Source of the DNA: Pseudomonadota bacterium
Lineage (GTDB): Bacteria > Pseudomonadota > Alphaproteobacteria > Sphingomonadales > Sphingomonadaceae
Assembly (NCBI GenBank): GCA_023423775.1
Contig: JAFAEZ010000186.1
Coordinates: forward strand, 1 to 11,024
Length of the DNA: 11,024 bases
Direction: 5' to 3'
Positions 1 through 7,128 of this stretch are shown in pieces (positions within the stretch are counted from its first letter, which is position 1; the number at the start of each line of letters is the position of its first letter). The notes beneath the pieces are model-generated. The model was not told the DNA's origin and searched no databases. It saw nothing but the letters and a program-made list of their open reading frames with translations. The position numbers and the translations under genes are program-made.

Positions 1-2
1 AC

Positions 3-557
3 GGCTCCACCTGCGCGCAGGCAAGCGACGGGACCGCGTACTGCTGGGGCGAGAATTCCGACGGCCAGATCGGTCTCGGCGTGGTCGGTGGCCACCGTAC
101 CAGTCCCTCGCCGGTCGATTCCTCCGCCTGGACGAAGGTCTCGGCAAACGGTCACACATGCGGACTGCGGGACGACGGAACCATCCATTGCTGGGGCCGC
201 AATAGGCACGGCCAGCTGGGCGACGGGACGCTGGTGCCCCGCACGATCCCCGGGCAGGTGGGCGCGGCGAACAATTGGACCGATGTCTCGGCGGGGCCTC
301 TCTTCTCCTGCGGAATTCGAGGCGGCGAGCTCCATTGCTGGGGCGCGTTCCACCCGAGCATTCCGCCTTTCAGCCTCGCGCCTGCCCAGCTCGGCACGTG
401 GAACGATTGGGTTCGCTTCGAAGCCGGCTCGAGGTACGCCTGCGGACTCCGGCAGCAGGGCCTGCTTTTCTGCTGGGACGGCGCGCAAGGAAACCGCATC
501 GGCTCCGGCTCGCCTTGCCGGTGCGCGCCGACAAGCCCCAGGGCGTGGTTGCTCTGA
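3..557 (+). CDS. RCC1-repeat protein, fragment missing its N-terminus and joined to foreign sequence
   Basis: The open frame enters from the left edge, so the true start is outside. It reads as tandem RCC1-type beta-propeller blades, each with a Cys-Gly-Leu/Ile element followed by a Cys-Trp-Gly element, for example CWGENSDGQIGLG and CWGRNRHGQLGDG, then two more degenerate copies ending near GNRIGSGS (about 487-510). RCC1 propellers in bacteria are usually secreted or surface proteins that bind other proteins; this one's partner is unknown. The regularly placed cysteines would suit an exported, disulfide-bonded protein. Repeat character stops at about 511; the last dozen residues up to the TGA at 555-557 are only an out-of-frame reading of the adjacent amidohydrolase DNA. 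Third positions here use more A and T (gca, aca, gga, agg, cga, cct, att) than the neighbours, which hints at a different source. Family assignment is firm; function is not. Confidence 0.75.
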   Translation, partial: GSTCAQASDGTAYCWGENSDGQIGLGVVGGHRTSPSPVDSSAWTKVSANGHTCGLRDDGTIHCWGRNRHGQLGDGTLVPRTIPGQVGAANNWTDVSAGPLFSCGIRGGELHCWGAFHPSIPPFSLAPAQLGTWNDWVRFEAGSRYACGLRQQGLLFCWDGAQGNRIGSGSPCRCAPTSPRAWLL

Positions 558-1780
558 CCGGCGCCAAGGTGGTGACGATGGCCAATGAGGCCGGCGGCAT
601 CATCGAGGACGGCGTGGTGATCGTAGAGGACAACCGCATCAAGGCGGTCGGCCGCCGCGGCGAAATCGCGATCCCGGCCGGCGCCAAGACGGTCGACCTT
701 GCCGGCAAGACGATCGTGCCCGGCTTCATCGACGCCCACGCGCACGGCGCGCAGGGCGAGGACGACCTGATCCCGCAACAGAATTGGGACGCGCAGGGCC
801 ATCTCGCCTTCGGCGTCACGACCGTCCACGACCCTTCGAGCAGCTCGTCCGAGATCTTCCCGGCGGCCGAAATGCAGCGCGCCGGGATCCTCGTCGCGCC
901 GCGGACCTTCTCGACCGGCGAGATCGTCTATGGCGCCAAGGCGCCCGGCGTCTATGCGGTCATCGACGGGATGGACGATGCGCTCGCGCATGTCCGCCGC
1001 CTCAAGGTCCAGGGCGCGCACAGCATCAAGAACTACAACCAGCCGCGCCGCGACCAGCGCCAGCAGGTCGTCGCGGCCGCGCTCAAGGAGAACATCGCCG
1101 TCGTGGCCGAGGGCGGATCCCTGTTCAGCCAGGACATCACGCTGATCGGCGACGGCAACACGACGCTCGAGCACAACATCCCGCAGGCAATGCTCTACAA
1201 GGACGTGCTCGATTATTTCGGCGCGACCAAGGTCGGCTACACGCCGACGCTGGGCGTGACCTATGGCGGACCCGGCGGCGAACCGTATTGGAGCCAGGAG
1301 AGCGAGGTGTGGAAGCACCCCTTGCTGACCCGCTACGTCCCCGCCCACATCCTCAATCCGGAGATGGTCCGCGTCATCAAGGCGCCGGCGGAGGATTATG
1401 CCGATCAGGTCAGCGCCCGCACCGCGCACCTCGTCGCGCAGCGCGGCGTGCCGGTCTCGGCCGGCGGCCACGGCCAGCAGCAGGGCCTCGCCTTGCACTG
1501 GGACATGTGGTCGTTCGCGCGCGGCGGCTGGTCTCCGGTCGAGGCGCTCGCCACCGCGACGCGCACGCCGGCCAAGGCGCTGGGCTTCGCCGATCTCGGA
1601 ACGCTCGAGCCGGGCAAGCTCGCCGATCTCGTGATCCTCGATGCCGACCCGACCGAGAATATCCGCAACACCGAGAAGATCGCCAAAGTGATGCTGAACG
1701 GCCGGCTTTACGATGCCGCGACGCTCAACGAGGAAGTCACCGGGACGCGCCAGCGGCAGCCTTATTATTGGGAGAAGTGA
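512..1780 (+). CDS. TolB-type metal-dependent amidohydrolase, C-terminal fragment
   Basis: The protein from about 512 (LPVRADKPQ...) to 1780 is the catalytic half of the large amidohydrolases that normally carry an N-terminal WD40-like (PD40/TolB) propeller and exceed 1000 residues. Only about 420 residues are here. Visible are the N-terminal beta-sandwich strand (VALTGAKVVTM), the metal-binding His-Ala-His at 737-745 in FIDAHAHG, a conserved NYNQPRRDQR block, a candidate metal His in TTLEHNIP at 1172-1174, the SAGGHGQ loop, and the classic end LEPGKLADLVILDADP. The family hydrolyses amide or related C-N bonds, but the substrate is not predictable. The frame (+2) differs from that of the preceding RCC1 repeats (+3), so the two are not one fusion protein. 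No start with a convincing ribosome site is seen; GTG 545 and ATG 578 lie inside conserved domain sequence. Without its propeller the fragment is probably not functional if the junction is real. Confidence 0.85.
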   Translation, partial: ALPVRADKPQGVVALTGAKVVTMANEAGGIIEDGVVIVEDNRIKAVGRRGEIAIPAGAKTVDLAGKTIVPGFIDAHAHGAQGEDDLIPQQNWDAQGHLAFGVTTVHDPSSSSSEIFPAAEMQRAGILVAPRTFSTGEIVYGAKAPGVYAVIDGMDDALAHVRRLKVQGAHSIKNYNQPRRDQRQQVVAAALKENIAVVAEGGSLFSQDITLIGDGNTTLEHNIPQAMLYKDVLDYFGATKVGYTPTLGVTYGGPGGEPYWSQESEVWKHPLLTRYVPAHILNPEMVRVIKAPAEDYADQVSARTAHLVAQRGVPVSAGGHGQQQGLALHWDMWSFARGGWSPVEALATATRTPAKALGFADLGTLEPGKLADLVILDADPTENIRNTEKIAKVMLNGRLYDAATLNEEVTGTRQRQPYYWEK

Positions 1781-1820
1781 TTGAAACTGTTCGTCTCAGC
1801 AGGTTTGCGAGGGCGGCAGT

Positions 1821-1841
1821 AGGACTTCGGTAAGTCCTTTT
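1821..1841 (+). terminator. Intrinsic terminator or attenuator-like hairpin
   Basis: AGGACTT (1821-1827) pairs perfectly with AAGTCCT (1832-1838) around a CGGT loop and is followed by a short run of T (1838-1841). It sits 40 bases after the amidohydrolase stop, where a terminator for that gene is expected. The stem is short (7 bp) and the T-run is only four, so termination may be partial. Only about 38 bases separate it from the next start codon, too little for a full separate promoter, so transcripts of the PilZ gene probably pass through it. Confidence 0.5.
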
Positions 1842-1844
1842 CGG

Positions 1845-1882
1845 CATGGTCGCTTCATCCGATCGGGGGTGAGGCGACCATG
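1845..1882 (+). promoter_or_regulatory. Long leader hairpin covering the ribosome binding site and start codon of the first PilZ gene
   Basis: Bases 1845-1860 pair without interruption with 1867-1882, giving a 16-bp stem closed by the 6-base loop GATCGG (1861-1866). Fourteen pairs are Watson-Crick and two are G-U (1854/1873 and 1858/1869). The outer nine pairs are CATGGTCGC with GCGACCATG, whose last three bases are the ATG start codon at 1880-1882. The G-rich putative Shine-Dalgarno stretch (GGGGTGAGG, about 1866-1874) lies in the 3' arm and is paired too. In RNA this would block initiation unless melted or remodelled, as in RNA thermometers or RBS-sequestering riboregulators. The pairing is read directly from the sequence; the regulatory role is inferred. 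It could instead be a terminator stem, but no U-run follows. Confidence 0.55.
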
Positions 1883-2203
1883 GGCGTGTACGACAGGAAG
1901 CTTGGGCTTGCCGCCGCGATGGTGACGCGGTCCCAGGAGCGCACGGTCGATCAGCGCAGCGAAGCGCGGCACGACGAGGTCGTGGAGCGCGCCGTCATCA
2001 CCTTCCGCGGCCAGGAATATCTGGTCACGGTGGTCAACATCTCCTCGCGTGGCACGATGATCGAAAGCGGCATCGCTCCCCGCATCGGCGAGACGATCTC
2101 GATCCAGTTCGAGAATTGCACCCGCATCCAGGCGTTCGTGCGCTGGATCCGCGACGGGCGGATCGGCCTCAATTTCGGGCACGAGATCATCCTCGGCCTC
2201 TGA
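1880..2203 (+). CDS. Single-domain PilZ protein, c-di-GMP receptor (first of two)
   Basis: This 107-residue protein is essentially one PilZ domain, a cytoplasmic beta-barrel that binds cyclic di-GMP and changes partner activity. Both ligand motifs are present: RxxxR as R26-SEA-R30 and [D/N]xSxxG as N53-ISSR-G58. The remaining strands (TISIQFENC, IQAFVRWIRDGRIGLNFG) follow the usual order. There is no extra catalytic or membrane part. ATG 1880 is preceded by a G-rich stretch (GGGGTGAGG) buried in a 16-bp hairpin; the next in-frame ATG, at 1919 (residue 14), would also leave the domain whole but has no good ribosome site close upstream. A second PilZ gene follows after 21 bases on the same strand, so the two are probably co-transcribed. 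The target process (motility, polysaccharide or other) cannot be told from sequence. Confidence 0.9.
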   Translation: MGVYDRKLGLAAAMVTRSQERTVDQRSEARHDEVVERAVITFRGQEYLVTVVNISSRGTMIESGIAPRIGETISIQFENCTRIQAFVRWIRDGRIGLNFGHEIILGL

Positions 2204-2224
2204 CTTTCGTTCTAGAAGAGACTT

Positions 2225-2551
2225 ATGTTCCAGACCAAGATCATTGCCGACCCGTCGTCCGAGCCGCGCCGTTCCGAGCCGCGCACGACGCTCGAGGCCG
2301 ATGTCGCGATGCGGGCGCTCGGCTCCACCGCGGTCGAGGCGCGGCTGCTCAACCTCTCGAGCCGCGGCTTCATGGCCGAAAGCGCCGCTTTCTTCACCGA
2401 AGGGAGCCGCGTCTGGCTGACCCTGCCCGGCGGCAATCGCGTCAATGCCGAGATCCTGTGGTCGCGCAACGGGCGCGTCGGCGGCGCCTTCGCCGAGCCG
2501 ATCGATCCACTCCAGGTGATCGAGGCCGCGGGCCGACTGCAGCCCTGGTAA
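2225..2551 (+). CDS. Single-domain PilZ protein, c-di-GMP receptor (second of two)
   Basis: This 108-residue protein is a second stand-alone PilZ domain. The c-di-GMP motifs are intact: R16-SEP-R20 and N43-LSSR-G48. The core continues with RVWLTLPGGNRVNAEILWSRNGRVGGAFAEPI, where a typical hydrophobic Trp-Ser strand precedes the Gly-Arg-Val-Gly-Gly turn. A purine stretch AGAAGAG ends five bases before ATG 2225 and serves as ribosome site. Outside the motifs it differs clearly from the gene 21 bases upstream, so the pair is not a recent duplication, although both keep the same SxxR spacing and NxSSRG signature. The C-terminus extends about 15 residues beyond the barrel (DPLQVIEAAGRLQPW). It ends 21 bases from the stop of the convergent esterase gene, with no clear terminator between them. 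Confidence 0.9.
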   Translation: MFQTKIIADPSSEPRRSEPRTTLEADVAMRALGSTAVEARLLNLSSRGFMAESAAFFTEGSRVWLTLPGGNRVNAEILWSRNGRVGGAFAEPIDPLQVIEAAGRLQPW

Positions 2552-2572
2552 GTTGACCTCCGTGGACCGCTT

Positions 2573-3223
2573 CTAATCGGCCAGCGCGGCGGTGACCTTG
2601 GGCAGGATGCCGGTCACCATCCGCTTGATCCCCTGGAAGTTCGGATGGACCCCGTCCGGCAGGTTGAGGCTGCGGTCGCCGGCCACGCCTTCCAGGAAGA
2701 AGGGATAAAGGCCCGCGCCGTAGGTCCGGGCGACATCGGGGAAGATGCCGTTATAATCCTTCGCATATTGCGGGCCGAGGTTCGGCGCCGCGATCATGCC
2801 GGCGATCAGCACCTTGATCCCGCGCCGGTCGAGCTCGGCGACGATCGCGTCGAGGTCCTTGCGGGTCTGGGCCGGCGAGAGCCCGCGCAGCATGTCGTTC
2901 GCACCCAGGGCGACGATCGCCAGGTCCGGCTTGGTCTTCAGCCCGTCCAGCGTCCATTGCAGCCGGGCCCGGCCCTGCGCCGCCGTATTGCCCGAAACGC
3001 CGGCGTCGGTGACGAAGGCGCGGACGCCGTTGCGCCGTAGCGCATCCTCGAGCTGCGGCGCGAAGCCCTGGCCGCGCGGAAGGCCGTAGCCCACCGTCAG
3101 GCTGTCGCCGAACGCCAGGATGTGGACGTCCTTGGCCGCGGCCGGCGCAGTAAGCCCCAGGGTCATGAGCAGCGCCAGATGGACAAAGAGCCGGCGGACC
3201 CCATATGCAAGCCGTAACGCCAT
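2573..3223 (-). CDS. tesA: Periplasmic GDSL (SGNH) esterase, TesA/arylesterase family
   Basis: The 216-residue product is an SGNH-fold hydrolase that cleaves acyl esters or thioesters; E. coli TesA is thioesterase I, lysophospholipase L1 and protease I. Residues 1-30 form a signal peptide (MALRLAYGVRR, hydrophobic LALLMTLGLTA, then APAAA before KDVHI), placing it in the periplasm. Catalytic blocks: Ser41 in AFGDSLTVGYG, Gly78 with Asn79 in GVSGNT, Asn109 in ALGANDM, and Asp190/His193 in DGVHPN. The start at 3223 was chosen because GGGAGAG lies eight bases upstream and the signal peptide begins right there; the frame stays open much farther upstream, but that is only the reverse of the ABC ATPase gene. 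Start codons of this gene and the divergent ATPase gene are 18 bases apart, the same order as tesA and ybbA in E. coli. The substrate here is unproven. Confidence 0.92.
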   Translation of the reverse strand: MALRLAYGVRRLFVHLALLMTLGLTAPAAAKDVHILAFGDSLTVGYGLPRGQGFAPQLEDALRRNGVRAFVTDAGVSGNTAAQGRARLQWTLDGLKTKPDLAIVALGANDMLRGLSPAQTRKDLDAIVAELDRRGIKVLIAGMIAAPNLGPQYAKDYNGIFPDVARTYGAGLYPFFLEGVAGDRSLNLPDGVHPNFQGIKRMVTGILPKVTAALAD

Positions 3224-3241
3224 CGGAACATCTCTCCCTTC

Positions 3242-3931
3242 ATGACCAGCTCCTACGTTATCGACGCGTCGAATGTCACTCTGGCGCTTGGAAACGGCGC
3301 CGGCCGGGTGGAGATCCTCCGCGGCATCGACCTCCAGGTCGCCAAAGGGGAAAGCGTCGCCTTGCTCGGCCCCTCGGGCAGCGGCAAATCCTCGTTGATG
3401 GCGGTCCTCTCCGGCCTCGAACGCGCAACGAGCGGCACCATCCGCATTGCCGGCGCCGATTTCGGAGCGCTCGATGAGGACGGCCTCGCCCGCGCCCGGC
3501 GCGGCCGGATCGGCATCGTCCTGCAGGCCTTCCATCTGCTGCCCACCATGACCGCGCACGAGAATGTCGCGGTTCCGCTCGAGCTCGCCGGGGTGGAAGA
3601 TGCCTTTCCGATCGCCGCCGCCGAGCTGGAATCGGTCGGCCTCGGCCATCGCCTCACCCATTATCCGGCCCAGCTTTCCGGCGGCGAACAGCAGCGCGTC
3701 GCGATCGCCCGCGCGATGGCGCCGCGGCCCGAGCTGATCTTCGCCGACGAGCCGACCGGCAATCTCGACGGCAGAACCGGGCACGCCATTCTGGACCTGC
3801 TGTTCGAGCGGCAGGCCGATACCGGGGCGACCCTGCTCGTGATCACCCACGACCCCGAACTCGCCACCCGTTGCCACCGCGTGCTCGAGATGCAGGACGG
3901 GCGGATCGTGTCCGACCGGCGGACCGGGTGA
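3242..3931 (+). CDS. ybbA: ABC transporter ATPase, YbbA (LolD/MacB-like) family
   Basis: This is a 229-residue nucleotide-binding protein of the MacB/LolD group, cytoplasmic and paired with the FtsX-type permease that follows. All ATPase elements are present: Walker A GPSGSGKS (43-50), Q-loop Gln95 in VLQAFHLLP, signature LSGGEQQR (145-152), Walker B LIFADEP (165-171), D-loop GNLDG, and switch His203 in VITHDPEL. The family powers extraction or mechanical work on envelope substrates rather than classic import. Its TGA overlaps the GTG of the permease by four bases, so the two are translationally coupled. ATG 3242 has no good Shine-Dalgarno; the only nearby purine-rich signal belongs to the opposite strand. 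The divergent neighbour is the TesA-like esterase, matching the known tesA/ybbA-ybbP neighbourhood, which favours YbbA over LolD. Confidence 0.93.
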   Translation: MTSSYVIDASNVTLALGNGAGRVEILRGIDLQVAKGESVALLGPSGSGKSSLMAVLSGLERATSGTIRIAGADFGALDEDGLARARRGRIGIVLQAFHLLPTMTAHENVAVPLELAGVEDAFPIAAAELESVGLGHRLTHYPAQLSGGEQQRVAIARAMAPRPELIFADEPTGNLDGRTGHAILDLLFERQADTGATLLVITHDPELATRCHRVLEMQDGRIVSDRRTG

Positions 3932-6432
3932 GGGGCTCAGCACTGATCCTCCGCCTCGCGCTTCGCGACCTGCGCGGCGGCCTGACCGGGCTGCGTCTGC
4001 TCGCAATCTGTCTGTTCCTCGGCGTGGCGGCGCTGGCGGGCGTGGGCTCGCTGTCGTCGGCGATCGTGTCGGGCCTCGCCGAGCGCGGCCAGTCGATCCT
4101 CGGCGGCGACGTCCAGCTCGACGTGATGCAGCGCGCGGCCACTCCGGAGGAGCTGGCCGCCTTCGCCCGCGAGGGGCAGGTCAGCCATATCACCCGGATG
4201 CGGGCCATGGCCGGGCGTCTCGACGGAGCCGAGAGCGTGCTGGTCGAGTTGAAGGGCGTCGACGCGGCCTGGCCGCTTTACGGCGACTTCCGCCTGGAGC
4301 CGGGCGCGATCGCGCCACGCCCGCGTGGCGACCAGGTCGCGGTCGGACCGGAACTGGCCGATCGCCTTCGGGTGAGGGTCGGGGATTCGATCCGCGTCGG
4401 GGCGGCGGACCTGCGCATCATCGGCCTGATCGCCGAGGAGCCGGATCGGGTCGGGCAGGGCTTCACCTTGGGATCGACCGCATTGGTCGATCCGGGCGGG
4501 CTTGCCGCCACCGGCCTCGTCCAGCCGGGGAGCCTCTATACCAGCGCCTACCGGATCAAGGTGCCGGCCGGAACCGACATCGCCGCCTTGTCCGAGCGGC
4601 TGACCGCGCGCTTCAAGGATGCCGGCTTCGACATCCAGGACCGCTCCAACGGCGCGCCGGGCACGCGGCGCTTCATCGAGCGGCTCGGCCAGTTCCTGAC
4701 CCTGGTCGGCCTCACCGCCTTGATCGTGGCCGGCATCGGCGTCGGCAACGGGGTGACGTCCTATCTCGATGCCAAGCGCGGCACGATCGCGACGTTGAAG
4801 CTGCTCGGCGCGACCAGCCGCACTATCTTCCTCTCCTATCTCGTCCAGATCGGGCTCGTCGCCCTGGCCGCGATCCTGGTCGGCCTGGCGGTGGGAGCGC
4901 TCGTGCCCTGGATCGTGGTGCAGATTGCCGGCAGCGCGCTTCCGGTGCCGCCGAGCCTGTCGCTTTATCCGGTGCCGCTGCTGGTCAGCGCCGGCTACGG
5001 TCTGCTGATTGCCTTCGTGTTTGCCATCGTCCCGCTCGCCCAGGCACGCACGGTCCCGGCGGCGAGCCTGTTCCGCGGCAGCCTCGAGCGGCTGCGCCGG
5101 CCCGGCTGGCGGCTCGTCCTCGCGGTCGCGCTGGCGGCAGGGCTGATCGCCGCGCTTGCGATCGGGACGGCGCGCGAGCCCGGTTTCGCCGCTTTGTTCA
5201 TCGCCTCCGCCTTGGGACTGTTGCTGCTGCTCACCCTGGTCGGCTGGCTGATCCGGCGCGGCGCCGCGGCGCTGCCGCGCCCGCGCAATCCGCTCTTCCG
5301 CCTGGCTTTGGCCAATCTCCACCGGCCGGCGGCGCAGACCGGGCGGCTGGTGGTCGCGCTCGGCCTCGGCCTTACGCTGTTCACAACTCTGGCAGTGATC
5401 GAGACCAACCTCTCGGGCCAGATTCGCACGACGATCCCGGCCAAGGCGCCGAGCTTCTTCATGCTCGACATTCCGGTCGAGGAGGTCGACCGCTTCCGCT
5501 CGCTCGCGCTGCGCGCCGCTCCGCAAGGCGACCTCGTCACCATTCCCTCGCTGCGCGGATCGGTGGTGGCGGTCGGCGATCGTCGCGTGTCGGAGATGAA
5601 GGAGCTTCCCGAGGGCGCCTGGTTCCTGCGCGGCGACCGCGGGCTCACTTATTCGGCGACGCTCCCCGAGGGCAGCCGCATCGTCGAGGGGCAATGGTGG
5701 CCGGCCGACTATCAGGGCCCGCCGCTCGTCTCGCTCGATGTGGAGGCGGCGCGCGCGGTCGGCCTCAAGGTCGGCGACACGATCACGGTCGCGATCCTGG
5801 GCCGCGAGATCGAGGCGCGGATCGCTTCATTGCGTGAGATCAACTGGGACACGATGGGGTTCAACTTCGTCATCGTCTTCGCGCCCGGCGCGCTGGAGAG
5901 CGCGCCCCACAGCTTCATGGCGACGATGTCGATGCCGGAGGCGCAGGAGCGCGCTTTCTCGCGTACCGTGTCCAACGCCTTCCCGACGGTGAGCGCGATC
6001 CGCGTCAAGGAGGTCGTCCAGACGGTCGCCGCAATGCTCGACCAGCTCACCGTCGCGGTGCGCGCCGCCGCCTCGGTCGCGATTCTCGCCGGCATCGCCG
6101 TCCTGGTCGGCGCGCTTGCCGCCAGCCGCCGCGCCCGCACCTATGACAGCGTCATGCTCAAGCTGCTGGGCGCGACCCGTGCGCGCATCCTCCTCGCCCA
6201 GGCGCTCGAATTCGCGACGCTCGCCCTGATCGTCTCGGCCATCGCCTTCGCGCTCGGCGCGGCCGCGGGCTGGTATGTGGTGGTGAAGGTGCTGGAGCTC
6301 GAATGGGCGCCGGATTGGGGCGTGGTCGCGGCGACGCTCGCGGTCGGCGCATTGGTTACCCTTGCGCTTGGCCTGCTGGGCTCCCTACCTGCCTTGACGG
6401 CCCGACCCGCCCGCGCGCTGCGGGCTCTCTAA
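3928..6432 (+). CDS. ybbP: FtsX-type ABC permease, YbbP family
   Basis: An 834-residue inner-membrane protein, close in length to E. coli YbbP (about 800). It has two homologous halves: a first transmembrane segment (about 21-45), a periplasmic domain (about 50-250), three FtsX helices (about 254-280, 300-335, 350-372), central helices (about 394-412, 418-441, 472-490), a second periplasmic domain (about 500-700), and three C-terminal FtsX helices (about 712-733, 755-785, 797-822). The cytoplasmic element LKLLGAT occurs in both halves, at 290-296 and 744-750, and is where such permeases contact the ATPase. I chose GTG 3928 because it overlaps the preceding TGA as GTGA, giving coupling; a longer frame open to 3871 would add arginine-rich residues that are the ATPase gene read in another frame. 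It works with the preceding ATPase; the substrate is unknown, probably lipid or envelope related. Confidence 0.93.
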   Translation: MRGSALILRLALRDLRGGLTGLRLLAICLFLGVAALAGVGSLSSAIVSGLAERGQSILGGDVQLDVMQRAATPEELAAFAREGQVSHITRMRAMAGRLDGAESVLVELKGVDAAWPLYGDFRLEPGAIAPRPRGDQVAVGPELADRLRVRVGDSIRVGAADLRIIGLIAEEPDRVGQGFTLGSTALVDPGGLAATGLVQPGSLYTSAYRIKVPAGTDIAALSERLTARFKDAGFDIQDRSNGAPGTRRFIERLGQFLTLVGLTALIVAGIGVGNGVTSYLDAKRGTIATLKLLGATSRTIFLSYLVQIGLVALAAILVGLAVGALVPWIVVQIAGSALPVPPSLSLYPVPLLVSAGYGLLIAFVFAIVPLAQARTVPAASLFRGSLERLRRPGWRLVLAVALAAGLIAALAIGTAREPGFAALFIASALGLLLLLTLVGWLIRRGAAALPRPRNPLFRLALANLHRPAAQTGRLVVALGLGLTLFTTLAVIETNLSGQIRTTIPAKAPSFFMLDIPVEEVDRFRSLALRAAPQGDLVTIPSLRGSVVAVGDRRVSEMKELPEGAWFLRGDRGLTYSATLPEGSRIVEGQWWPADYQGPPLVSLDVEAARAVGLKVGDTITVAILGREIEARIASLREINWDTMGFNFVIVFAPGALESAPHSFMATMSMPEAQERAFSRTVSNAFPTVSAIRVKEVVQTVAAMLDQLTVAVRAAASVAILAGIAVLVGALAASRRARTYDSVMLKLLGATRARILLAQALEFATLALIVSAIAFALGAAAGWYVVVKVLELEWAPDWGVVAATLAVGALVTLALGLLGSLPALTARPARALRAL

Positions 6433-6445
6433 ACGGAGACGCGAT

Positions 6446-7105
6446 ATGATCGATCTCTACACAGCAGCGACGCCCAATGGGTGGAAAGTGTCGATCACGC
6501 TGGAGGAGCTTGAACTCCCTTACGAGGTCCATGTGCTCGATCTCGCGTCCGGCGCGCAGAAGGAGGCGTGGTTCACGGCGATCAACCCGAACGGGCGCAT
6601 CCCGGCGATCGTCGACCGCGAGGCGGGCGATTTCGCGATATTCGAATCCGGCGCGATCATGACCTATCTCGCCGAGAAGACAGGGCGGCTGATGCCCACT
6701 GACATCAAGGGTCGTTCGCGGGTGATGCAATGGCTGATGTTCCAGATGGGCGGCGTCGGGCCGATGATGGGCCAGGCCAATGTCTTCACCCGCTATTTTC
6801 CCGAGCAGCTGCCGAGCGTGATCGAGCGCTACCGCCGCGAAGGCCGCCGTTTGTTCGAGGTGCTCGACCGCCATCTCGCCGACCATGAATGGCTGGCCGG
6901 GGACTATTCGATCGCCGACATCGCCAACTGGTCGTGGGTCCATACCTATGAATGGCCGGGCATCGACGTCGCCGGTCTCGACCATCTCCAGCGCTGGCTG
7001 GATCAGGTCGGCGGCCGCCCTGCGGTGCAGCGCGGCCGCCAGATCCCGCCGCGGGAGGAGGATCCCGACAAACTCGCCGAAAATGCGCGCAAGATGCTCG
7101 CCTGA
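6446..7105 (+). CDS. Glutathione S-transferase, YfcG/Nu-class-like
   Basis: The 219-residue cytosolic protein has a thioredoxin-fold N-terminal domain (1 to about 80) and an all-helical C-terminal domain. The start MIDLYTAATPNGWK carries the Thr9-Pro-Asn11 element used in place of Tyr or Ser in YfcG/YghU (Nu-class) enzymes, which show disulfide-bond oxidoreductase activity with glutathione. cis-Pro53 (RIPAI) and Glu67-Ser68 (FESGAI) form the glutathione gamma-glutamyl site. The C-domain has the GGVGPMMGQ segment, where E. coli YfcG has GGLGPMLGQ, and the N-capping box SIADIA (155-160). CGGAGA ends about nine bases before ATG 6446. It begins 13 bases after the permease stop and may be read through from it, though functional linkage is not evident. 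Confidence 0.92.
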   Translation: MIDLYTAATPNGWKVSITLEELELPYEVHVLDLASGAQKEAWFTAINPNGRIPAIVDREAGDFAIFESGAIMTYLAEKTGRLMPTDIKGRSRVMQWLMFQMGGVGPMMGQANVFTRYFPEQLPSVIERYRREGRRLFEVLDRHLADHEWLAGDYSIADIANWSWVHTYEWPGIDVAGLDHLQRWLDQVGGRPAVQRGRQIPPREEDPDKLAENARKMLA

Positions 7106-7128
7106 CCGGTCGAGCCTTCCAACCATGC

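Noticed and set aside
275..1780. A continuous 501-residue frame suggesting one protein across the RCC1/amidohydrolase junction
   Set aside because: Its first 79 or so residues are the RCC1 DNA read in the wrong frame; the real RCC1 frame is different, so there is no fusion protein.
1781..1809. Promoter for the PilZ pair with -35 TTGAAA
   Set aside because: No acceptable -10 hexamer at 16-18 bases; kept only as a weak remark.
2573..4006. Very long minus-strand frame that would extend the esterase by about 260 residues
   Set aside because: The extra part is the reverse of the ABC ATPase gene and shows only compositional Arg/Gly/Asp-rich sequence. Signal peptide and ribosome site place the start at 3223.
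3937..5694. 585-residue minus-strand open frame opposite the permease
   Set aside because: Low-complexity Arg/Gln/Asp/Glu-rich product, no motif, fully opposite a convincing permease; typical of high-GC antisense frames.
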